The notes under the pieces: model-generated
What the model was told of the DNA's origin: nothing
Seen by the model: only the letters and a program-made list of their open reading frames with translations
Database searches by the model: none
In this document: piece after piece, positions 24,342 through 32,838 of the stretch
Layout: every line of letters begins with the position of its first letter
How positions within the stretch are numbered: the stretch's first letter is position 1
Program-made: the position numbers and the translations under genes
Assembly: GCA_002083775.1 (NCBI GenBank)
Contig: MTEI01000001.1
Span: 124,001 to 188,000, forward strand
DNA: 64,000 bases
Direction: 5' to 3'
From: Rhodoferax ferrireducens
GTDB taxonomy: Bacteria > Pseudomonadota > Gammaproteobacteria > Burkholderiales > Burkholderiaceae_C

Positions 24342-25661
24342 CTACCCCAGCAGCAGCGTGCCCGGGCACTCCAGGTAGCCGCGCAGGCGCTGGACGAACT
24401 CGGCGGCATTCATGCCGTCCACCACCCGGTGGTCAAAAGATGACGACACATTCATCATCTTGCGCGCCACCACCATGCCATTCAGGATCACCGGACGCTC
24501 GACGATGCGGTTGGGCCCGACGATGGCCACCTCGGGGTGGTTGATGACCGGCGTGTGGCTGATGCCTGACAGCGGCCCCAGGCTGGTGAGGGTGATGGTC
24601 GAGCCACTGAGTTCCTCGCGCGTGGCTTTGCCGCTGCGGGCGACTTCTGCCAGCCGGGTGATCTCGGCGGCGCAGGCCCACAGGTCCAGCGCCTCCGCAT
24701 GGCGGATCACCGGCACCATCAGCCCGCCCTCCGTCTGCGTGGCCATGCCCAGGTGCACCGCGGCGTAACGGGTAATGACGGCGGCATCGTCGTCGTAACG
24801 CGCGTTCACCTCGGGGTGCTCGCGCACCGCCAGCACCAGTGCGCGGATCAAGAACGGCAGCAGCGTGAGGCGACCGCGCGTTTTGCCAAACTCGGTGTTG
24901 AGCCTCCCGCGCAGGGCTTCCAGCTCGGTCACGTCGATTTCTTCCACATAGGTGAAGTGCGGGATGCGGCGCTTGGCCTCCTGCATCTTGTGCGCAATCT
25001 TGCGGCGCAGGCCAATCACCGGCAGGGTTTCCTCGGCGGTGCGCTGGGCATAGCGGGGGTCGGCGCTGGGGGTGCTTGGGACGCTTGAGTTGGCACTGGG
25101 GGTTGCGGTGGCCGCGTCCAGGTCGGCTTGGGTGATGCGCCCGGCGGGGCCAGTGCCGCGCACCGTGCTCAGGTCCAGCCCCAGCGCCCAGGCACGCTGA
25201 CGAACGGCAGGGGCGGCAATGGGTTTCTCGCCAGCCACGACCTGGGAGGATCCATGAAGTTCGGACGTCCGTGATTGCGGATCAAGTCCGCAATGACTCG
25301 CAACCGGAGCGGGTAGGGGCGCGGTTTGCACAGCCGCCGGGCTGGCTGGGGCTAGGCTAACTTCCAGATCTGCAGGTGCTTCTTTATCCATAGCTACTTG
25401 CCCATTATCCATAAGGGCTACAGCCGTTTTTATATGAATAATCGGGGTACCCACCGCCACCACCTCACCCACCGCTGCATCCAGCGACACCACCGTGCCA
25501 GCCACGTGGGAGGGGATTTCCACTGTGGCTTTGTCGGTCATCACGTCGGCCAGGATCTGGTCCTCGGCCACCAACTCACCCACGCTCACACGCCAGGCCA
25601 CCACTTCCACCTCCGCAATGCCTTCGCCAATATCGGGCATCTTGATGCTTTGAATGGTCAT
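24342..25661 (-). CDS. bkdB: Branched-chain 2-oxoacid dehydrogenase E2 (dihydrolipoyl acyltransferase) with two repeat-encoded linkers
   Basis: 439 residues. The lipoyl domain (residues 1-78) has the lipoylated lysine in DVMTDKATVEIPS. The peripheral-subunit-binding domain (about 150-185) reads PAVRQRAWALGLDLSTVRGTGPAGRITQAD. The catalytic domain has SFDHRVVDGMNAAEF with the active-site His and Asp. The linker between lipoyl and binding domains contains two unrelated palindromes in frame: type A (ALMDNGQVAMDK) and type B (SHCGLDPQSRTS). The gene lies 3 bases after the E1 beta gene. It should transfer acyl groups from branched-chain 2-oxoacids to CoA, but a pyruvate or acetoin complex cannot be fully excluded. 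No E3 gene is nearby. Confidence 0.85.
   Translation of the reverse strand: MTIQSIKMPDIGEGIAEVEVVAWRVSVGELVAEDQILADVMTDKATVEIPSHVAGTVVSLDAAVGEVVAVGTPIIHIKTAVALMDNGQVAMDKEAPADLEVSLAPASPAAVQTAPLPAPVASHCGLDPQSRTSELHGSSQVVAGEKPIAAPAVRQRAWALGLDLSTVRGTGPAGRITQADLDAATATPSANSSVPSTPSADPRYAQRTAEETLPVIGLRRKIAHKMQEAKRRIPHFTYVEEIDVTELEALRGRLNTEFGKTRGRLTLLPFLIRALVLAVREHPEVNARYDDDAAVITRYAAVHLGMATQTEGGLMVPVIRHAEALDLWACAAEITRLAEVARSGKATREELSGSTITLTSLGPLSGISHTPVINHPEVAIVGPNRIVERPVILNGMVVARKMMNVSSSFDHRVVDGMNAAEFVQRLRGYLECPGTLLLG
25250..25297. repeat. Type B repeat inside the E2 gene
   Basis: The core GTGATTGCGGATCAAGTCCGCAATGAC forms a hairpin (TTGCGGA/TCCGCAA) and matches the cores at 8081 and 18535. On the coding strand it reads SHCGLDPQSRTS, in frame, in the inter-domain linker. 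Confidence 0.82.
25390..25426. repeat. Type A palindromic repeat inside the E2 gene
   Basis: ATAGCTACTTGCCCATTATCCATAAGGGCTACAGCC, a nearly complete copy with both ends. On the coding strand it reads AVALMDNGQVAMD, directly after the lipoyl domain. Confidence 0.85.
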
Positions 25662-25664
25662 GAT

Positions 25665-27964
<2,300 letters not shown>

Positions 27965-28158
27965 CTACAGAATACGTTGAACAGATGCCTGGGTGCATCG
28001 GGTAAAGCACCTAGACGGGTCATGCTGCGCGCGCCACAGGGTCGCTGGGGCGCTCGCAGGCAGGGCAGAGCATATCGGATTTTTGGCCTTTAATTCCCCA
28101 CAAAATGACAGGCTGGCGCGGGCCGCTAAGCTATTGATTTTTATCAAAGGAGACCACT

Positions 28159-29070
28159 GTGCTTGACACCAACCAGACTCAGGATTTCTCGTCCCTGCTG
28201 CCCGGCCAGTCCTCGCAGGCCGGTGCCAGCCGCCGAACCGCGCTCAAAGTGGCGCTGGGCGTGGGCTACGCGGCCACAGCCATGCCGATCATGGCGCAGA
28301 CTGCCATCAAAACCTCTGCCGAAGGTTTGCGTTCAGGCGAGGCCATTTATGACGTGGAAGGCTTTTCGGTGCCGTTTTACTTTGCCGCCCCAGAGGGCAA
28401 GACCAATTTGCCGGTGGTGCTGGTCATTCAGGAAATTTTTGGCGTGCACGAATACATTGCCGATACCTGCCGCCGCTTTGCCAAGGCTGGTTACCTGGCC
28501 ATTGCGCCTGAGTTGTTCGCCCGCCAGGGCGACCCCAGCAGCTACGCCCAGATGGCCAAGTTGATGGCTGAAGTGGTCTCCAAGGTGCCCGATGAGCAGG
28601 TGATGAAAGATCTGGACGGCGCGGTAGCCTGGGCGGGTGAGAACGGCGGCAACCTGAAAAAGGTAGGCATCACCGGCTTTTGCTGGGGTGGGCGCATCAC
28701 CTGGCTATATGCCCAACAAAGTAACAACATCAAGGCCGGGGTGGCTTGGTACGGGCGCCTGGTGGGCACGGCGTCAGAACTCACGCCCAAACATCCGCTG
28801 GACCAAGCTGGGCAAATCAAGGCACCGGTGCTGGGCTTGTATGGCGGGCAGGACGGCGGCATACCACTGACCACCGTCAACCAGATGAAAGACGCATTGG
28901 CCGAGGCTGCTGCCAAGGGCAACAAGGCCGCCAAGGCCAGCACCTTTGTGGTGTACAAGGATGCGCCGCACGCCTTTCATGCCGACTACCGGCCCAGCTA
29001 CCGCAAAGAGGAAGCGGCTGACGGCTTTGCCCGGGCGTTGGCCTGGTTCAAGTCACACGGCGTGGCTTGA
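28159..29070 (+). CDS. Dienelactone hydrolase family protein, Tat-exported
   Basis: 303 residues from a GTG start with AAAGGAG 8 bases before it. After a hydrophilic N-terminal region of about 24 residues comes a twin-arginine segment ASRRTALKVALGVGYAATAMPIMAQ, so the enzyme is probably exported folded. The hydrolase fold shows VIQEIFGVHEYIADTCRRFA, the nucleophile motif GFCWGG (Cys), GLYGGQDGGIP (Asp) and APHAFHADYRP (His). This is the Cys-Asp-His triad of the DLH family, which opens dienelactones or other esters. Similar exported homologues are common in proteobacteria with unknown substrates. No chlorocatechol pathway genes are nearby, so a dienelactone substrate is not supported. Confidence 0.85.
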   Translation: MLDTNQTQDFSSLLPGQSSQAGASRRTALKVALGVGYAATAMPIMAQTAIKTSAEGLRSGEAIYDVEGFSVPFYFAAPEGKTNLPVVLVIQEIFGVHEYIADTCRRFAKAGYLAIAPELFARQGDPSSYAQMAKLMAEVVSKVPDEQVMKDLDGAVAWAGENGGNLKKVGITGFCWGGRITWLYAQQSNNIKAGVAWYGRLVGTASELTPKHPLDQAGQIKAPVLGLYGGQDGGIPLTTVNQMKDALAEAAAKGNKAAKASTFVVYKDAPHAFHADYRPSYRKEEAADGFARALAWFKSHGVA

Positions 29071-29095
29071 AACCCTGCCGAGCTAATCTAAAAAT

Positions 29096-29133
29096 ATAGC
29101 TACTAGCCCTTTGTCAACAAGGGCTAGAGGGCT
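29096..29133. repeat. Type A palindromic repeat (intergenic, between convergent genes)
   Basis: ATAGCTACTAGCCCTTTGTCAACAAGGGCTAGAGGGCT. CTAGCCCTT and AAGGGCTAG are exact complements, the clearest hairpin of the family in the window. It sits between the convergent dienelactone hydrolase and HiPIP genes, where it could act as a transcription barrier. Confidence 0.92.
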
Positions 29134-29146
29134 ATTTCTTGTAAAT

Positions 29147-29605
29147 TTAAGCGACGTTCTTTACCCAGGCACTGCACCAGCCTTTGGCTGCCACTTGTTT
29201 GCCCGGGAACAGCGGACAGCCACCAGCGGCGTCGCCCGGCTTGCCTTGGAACAGCCCGCAGTTGCTGCATTGGCTGCCTGGCACAAACTTGGTGTATTTG
29301 ACCTTGTCGGCGCGGCTGGCGTCTGATACATAACCCAGTGCTTGGGCCTGCGCATCTTTTTCGTCGGCCATGGGCATGGCACCGGAAGACTGGGCGGGCG
29401 CTGCAGGCGCAGCAGCTGGCTCGGCCGCAGAAGCTGGCGCTGCTGCTGGTTCTGGAGCTGGCGCTGGCGCGGGGGGCGGCGGTGCCACCGGCGCCGTGGT
29501 GGGCTCGGGAGCCGGTGCCGGCTTGTCGGAGCAGGCGGCAATCATCGCCATGCCGGCCAGCGGGAAAATCTGAATGAAATGGCGGCGGGTGGAAGCTTGT
29601 TGCAT
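29147..29605 (-). CDS. High-potential iron-sulfur protein (HiPIP), predicted Tat-dependent lipoprotein with long Ala/Pro linker
   Basis: 152 residues. The C-terminal 75 residues are the HiPIP domain, with four cluster cysteines spaced as SQCSNCGLFQG...GGCPLFPGKQVAAKGWCSAW. This is a periplasmic one-electron carrier between the bc1 complex and oxidases or reaction centres. The N-terminus STRRHFIQIFPLAGMAMIAACS has a twin-arginine motif and also a lipobox-like IAAC, suggesting membrane anchoring. A Pro/Ala/Glu linker of about 45 residues (PAPAPEPTTAPVAPPPPAPA) separates anchor from domain. Soluble HiPIPs normally lack both lipobox and linker. I start at ATG 29605; the 494-residue ORF of the track is a shadow extending over the next gene. 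Confidence 0.88.
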   Translation of the reverse strand: MQQASTRRHFIQIFPLAGMAMIAACSDKPAPAPEPTTAPVAPPPPAPAPAPEPAAAPASAAEPAAAPAAPAQSSGAMPMADEKDAQAQALGYVSDASRADKVKYTKFVPGSQCSNCGLFQGKPGDAAGGCPLFPGKQVAAKGWCSAWVKNVA

Positions 29606-29783
29606 GGTGAATTCCTTCGTCATCAAAGACATGCCAGATTGGCATAACGCGCAGCATACTGCAAGCCTTTGGCGTTGGCGTGTGCGTTTGTTCACATAAG
29701 CGCGCTGTTGCCAGACTGCCCTGGTGATTTCTAAAGCCTGAAAAGAGCCTGAATTGCGGTGCTTTTCTGCCGATAAGCCTTTC

Positions 29784-30875
29784 ATGAAGATCACCGAATC
29801 CACCGTTGCGATGCAAAGCCAGCATGCCAGTCTGTCCCTACACAGCACCCAAATGCGGTTGCGAAGCTGGGTGGGCAACCAGCGGCCAGACTTTGAGGGC
29901 CGCGCCCAGCAGCAGGGTACGCCGGGTGTGCGGTTCACCTTGTCGGAAGTGGCGCGCTCGCAACTGGCGCGGCTCAGCCAGGCGCAGGCCACCCGGTCTG
30001 CCAGCCGCAGCGAAGTTGGCACGCTGGCAGACGATGCCAGCCCGATCGAGCCGCGCATGCGGGTGCTGATGGAGATGGTGCAGGCCATCACCGGGCGCGA
30101 AGTGAAAGTGTTCAACGCCCGTGACCTGCAGCCGCAGACCGGTGCCGGGGACGTGGCAACGCCAGCCCCAGCGCAGGCGGCCGCTTCGGCTTCGGCCACC
30201 CCGCAGCCAGCTGGTTGGGGGCTGGAGCTTGATGCGACTGAGCGTGTGGTCGAGGCAGAAGCCATGCAGGTCAGCGCCCAAGGCGAGGTCCGGACAGCCG
30301 ACGGCCAAAACATCGCGTTCAGCTTGCAATTGGCGATGAGCCGCAGCTTTGTACAAGAGAGCAGCGTGTCGGTCCGCGCGGGGGATGCAGTGCGCCAAGA
30401 CCCGCTGGTGATCAATTTCAACGGCAGCGGCGCTGAGCTGTCTGACGCGCAGTTTGCCTTCGACCTGGATGCCGATGGCCAAACGGAAAACATGGCGTTT
30501 GTGCGCGGTGGCAGCGGTTTCCTGGTGTTCGACAAAAACGCGGATGGGCAGGTGAACAACGGCAGCGAGTTGTTTGGCCCGGCCAGTGGCGACGGTTTTG
30601 CCGACTTGGCGCAGTACGATTTGGACGGCAACCAGTGGATTGACGAAAACGACGCCGTCTACAGCCAGTTGCAGGTGTGGCAGCGTGATGCTGGCGGGCA
30701 GGACCGCTTGACCACGCTGGCGCAAAACGGTGTCGGCGCGCTGTTTCTGGGCCGGGTGGCGAGTCCGTTTTCGGTGAACACGGCGGCCAACCAGACACTT
30801 GGGCTGGTGCGCAGCACCGGGGTTTTTTTGTATGAATCCGGCGCGGTGGGCACGCTGCAGCAGGTGGATTTGTAG
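29784..30875 (+). CDS. Protein of unknown function with EF-hand-like calcium-binding C-terminus
   Basis: 363 residues from ATG 29784 (MKITESTVAMQSQHAS). The N-terminal part is polar and low in structure signals, and has no signal peptide. From about residue 205 a repeated acidic pattern appears: DLDADGQTENMAF, DKNADGQVNNGSELFG and DLDGNQWIDENDAVY. These are Dx(D/N)xDG loops like those of dockerin, EF-hand and VCBS-type calcium-binding proteins. The end (LQVWQRDAGGQDRLTTLAQNGVGALFLGRV) is a segment often found at the end of large surface proteins. Similar stand-alone proteins in Pseudomonas and Burkholderiales have no assigned role. No clear ribosome binding site is seen. Confidence 0.65.
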   Translation: MKITESTVAMQSQHASLSLHSTQMRLRSWVGNQRPDFEGRAQQQGTPGVRFTLSEVARSQLARLSQAQATRSASRSEVGTLADDASPIEPRMRVLMEMVQAITGREVKVFNARDLQPQTGAGDVATPAPAQAAASASATPQPAGWGLELDATERVVEAEAMQVSAQGEVRTADGQNIAFSLQLAMSRSFVQESSVSVRAGDAVRQDPLVINFNGSGAELSDAQFAFDLDADGQTENMAFVRGGSGFLVFDKNADGQVNNGSELFGPASGDGFADLAQYDLDGNQWIDENDAVYSQLQVWQRDAGGQDRLTTLAQNGVGALFLGRVASPFSVNTAANQTLGLVRSTGVFLYESGAVGTLQQVDL

Positions 30876-31005
30876 CCGCAGGCGTCTTTTTTCTGGCTCT
30901 TTTTTTACACAAAGACACACTTTTGTTGGGCACCTTGGTCCTGTTGCGTTGAATGTGCCCCATACCGTGCCCCATGGGCTGGGTGCCAATTTATAAGTGT
31001 TTTAT

Positions 31006-31040
31006 GCCTCCAGCCCTTATTGCTAAAGGGTGAGTAGCTA
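31006..31040. repeat. Type A palindromic repeat; supplies the lysR stop codon
   Basis: GCCTCCAGCCCTTATTGCTAAAGGGTGAGTAGCTA. The last three bases, read on the minus strand, are the TAG that ends lysR. It lies at the right edge of a 162-base gap after the EF-hand-like gene that otherwise shows only T-rich stretches. Confidence 0.85.
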
Positions 31041-31952
31041 TTGGGAGCGTAGCGCCAGTGACGCTTGCATGGCCTGGGCGGCTTCGTCCAGCGCGTTCAC
31101 CAGTTGGCCTCTGAGTGGGTGCGGCGCCGTCAGCTCGGGCAGCAGCAGACTCACCTGAAATGCAATCGCCACGCTCAAAGGGCGCACCAGCAGGTCGGGG
31201 CCAGACAGCGCCAGCGCGGTGAGCGGGTTGACGATGGCCACCCCCAGCCCTTGGCGCACCATGGCGCACACCGCCACCGCGCTGGCGGTCTCCAAGGCGG
31301 TGATGCGCGTCACGCCCGCTGCGGCAAACATCTGGTCAATGGCCTGGCGGTAAGGGTCGTCGGCCGCCAGGCTGACAAAGCGCTGGCCTTCAAAGTCCTG
31401 CGGTCTCAAGACTGGCAGGCGCGCCAGGGCGTGGCCGTGTGGCAGTACCGCCACCTCATTCACCTGCAACAGCTTCTTTAACGTCACGCCGGTGGGGGCC
31501 TCGGTGGTTTCGCTCAAACCCAGATCGAACCGCAGCTTGCTCAGCGCCTGCTCTAGCCAGGGCGACTCCAGCGGCACCACGCTCACCGCCGCCTCGGGCA
31601 AGGTTTGCTGGAACGCCAGCAGCGCGCGCGGCACCAGCGCTTGCGCCAGCGCAGGCAGGCAAGCCAGCCGCAGCCGCCCGGTGGATAACGTGCGCAACTC
31701 CAGCGCGCGGGCGGCAATCTGCTCCAGCCCGACAAAGGAGCGCTCCACCTCCTGCATCAGCGCCAGTGCACGCACCGTGGGGCGCAAGCGGCCACGCACC
31801 CGGTCAAACAGAGCAAACCCCAGCAGGTATTCCAGCCGTGCCAGCTCACGGCTCAGCGTGGGCTGGCTGGAGGCGGTGACTTCTGCTGCGCGGCTCAGAT
31901 TGCCGTGCTGCATGATGGCGCGGAAGATGGCCAGCTGGCGGTGGGTCAGCAT
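31038..31952 (-). CDS. lysR: LysR, transcriptional activator of lysA
   Basis: 304 residues from ATG 31952 (MLTHRQLAIFRAIMQHG). It matches the E. coli LysR pattern closely along its length, not just the general family. The helix-turn-helix SRAAEVTASSQPTLSRELARLE is followed by LFDRVRGRLRPTV, RLACLPALAQALVPRALLAF, DLGLSET and TASAVAVCAMVRQGLGVAIVNPLTAL. LysR activates lysA in response to diaminopimelate. Here it is on the strand opposite lysA, as in enterics, but two small genes lie between them. An alternative start at 31985 would overlap the antitoxin stop. Its own stop codon is contributed by a type A repeat. Confidence 0.85.
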   Translation of the reverse strand: MLTHRQLAIFRAIMQHGNLSRAAEVTASSQPTLSRELARLEYLLGFALFDRVRGRLRPTVRALALMQEVERSFVGLEQIAARALELRTLSTGRLRLACLPALAQALVPRALLAFQQTLPEAAVSVVPLESPWLEQALSKLRFDLGLSETTEAPTGVTLKKLLQVNEVAVLPHGHALARLPVLRPQDFEGQRFVSLAADDPYRQAIDQMFAAAGVTRITALETASAVAVCAMVRQGLGVAIVNPLTALALSGPDLLVRPLSVAIAFQVSLLLPELTAPHPLRGQLVNALDEAAQAMQASLALRSQ

Positions 31953-31984
31953 GGGGATGGGCCCAGGCGGTCGCACACGCAGCA

Positions 31985-32338
31985 TCAGGCGGCTTTCAAA
32001 TACATGTCAATGTGCAAGGACGAATAGGGGCACACCACGCCGCCGCCTTCAGTGCGCTCCAGCAAGCCCAGCCCTGCCAGGATCACCACGTCTTCATGCA
32101 CGCGCTTGACATCGCGCCCCACGGTGCGGGCCAGTTCGCGCACCGAGAGTTCGCCCCGGCCCTGGGCCGCATGGACGATTTCCCATCGCTTCTCGGTGAG
32201 TTGCCCAAAAAATTGGCCAGGGCTCTCGAAATTGAGCACTTCGCCTTGATAAGTGTCAGCTTGCGTGGTCTGACCCAGGGCACGCAAGGCGCCTTTCCAG
32301 TCGGGTTGCAGGGTGATGGTGAGGTAACGGTCGGTCAT
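31985..32338 (-). CDS. Predicted antitoxin, winged-HTH (HVO_A0114/TumA-like)
   Basis: 117 residues. The C-terminal two-thirds form a winged helix: EKRWEIVHAAQGRGELSVRELARTVGRDVKRVHEDVVILAGLGLLERTEGGGVVCPY. This is the pattern of the HVO_A0114 family of DNA-binding proteins, which are usually encoded with TumE-type partners. The start ATG overlaps the stop of the upstream toxin gene (ATGA). In such pairs this protein neutralises the toxin and represses the shared promoter. The toxin-first order is the less common arrangement. Function is by family association only. Confidence 0.72.
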   Translation of the reverse strand: MTDRYLTITLQPDWKGALRALGQTTQADTYQGEVLNFESPGQFFGQLTEKRWEIVHAAQGRGELSVRELARTVGRDVKRVHEDVVILAGLGLLERTEGGGVVCPYSSLHIDMYLKAA

Positions 32339-32619
32339 GGTTCTCTCCTGGCAGCCACGGCTGCAATAAAGTCTTCGATCAATTGCGCCACACTGGTGAA
32401 GGCGTAGGGCACTTCAGCGCCGTCCAGGTGACAGTGGTCGCCCTTGCCGCGCTCGTTGTCAAAGCCCACCACGCGCACACCGTTCACCACATAGACCGCG
32501 CTGTATTTGTAGCCGTGCTCGGTGGGTGGCACGGGCGCGGGCACTTTCCACACCACCACTTCCAAAATGGCGCCGTCAGGGGTGATGTCTTTGAAGCGGG
32601 TGATGAGTTGGGCTGGCAT
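32335..32619 (-). CDS. Predicted toxin, TumE family (DUF6516)
   Basis: 94 residues from ATG 32619. The sequence DGAILEVVVWKVPAPVPPTEHGYKYSAVYVVNGVRVVGFDNERGKGDHCHLDGAEVPYAF carries the family hallmarks: 'GYKYxxxYV..G..VV.(F/Y)DNERGKGDH' and a His-rich site suited to nuclease or nucleotidyl chemistry. An alternative ATG at 32649 adds ten hydrophobic residues (MTSYVVIIAN). Neither start has a clear ribosome binding site. Immediately upstream is the palindrome ATGACGTCAT (32640-32649). Translation is coupled to the HTH gene by an ATGA overlap. The ORF track's 298-residue version is an upstream extension over lysA. Confidence 0.75.
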   Translation of the reverse strand: MPAQLITRFKDITPDGAILEVVVWKVPAPVPPTEHGYKYSAVYVVNGVRVVGFDNERGKGDHCHLDGAEVPYAFTSVAQLIEDFIAAVAARREP

Positions 32620-32821
32620 GTTGGCAATTATGACAACATATGACGTCATCGGCTTGACGCCTGGCAGATGACATCGCGCCCAGCTGTTTGCCAACAGCGT
32701 GCAGGGTTGTGGTGTCAAACATGACGTGAGCAACGCCGCAGGTTGCGACGCTGAGTTTGGCCTTTGTATATCAAAAGTGAATAGGTGCAAAACAAAATGC
32801 CTATTGATTGAATGGAAAGGC

Positions 32822-32838
32822 GTTGGCATGATGCCAAC
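32822..32838. promoter_or_regulatory. Inverted repeat abutting the lysA start codon
   Basis: GTTGGCA-TGA-TGCCAAC, 7-bp perfect arms, ending one base before ATG 32839. The inner TGGCATGATGCCA has the T-N11-A form of LysR-family sites. The nearest Shine-Dalgarno-like sequence (GGAAAGG, 32814-32820) lies on its far side. The element could be a LysR operator or an mRNA hairpin that brings that site nearer the start codon. Confidence 0.55.

Noticed and set aside
29147-30631. 494-codon reading of the HiPIP frame
   Set aside because: The frame stays open upstream by chance over the next, oppositely oriented gene. The HiPIP begins at the twin-arginine signal (29605).
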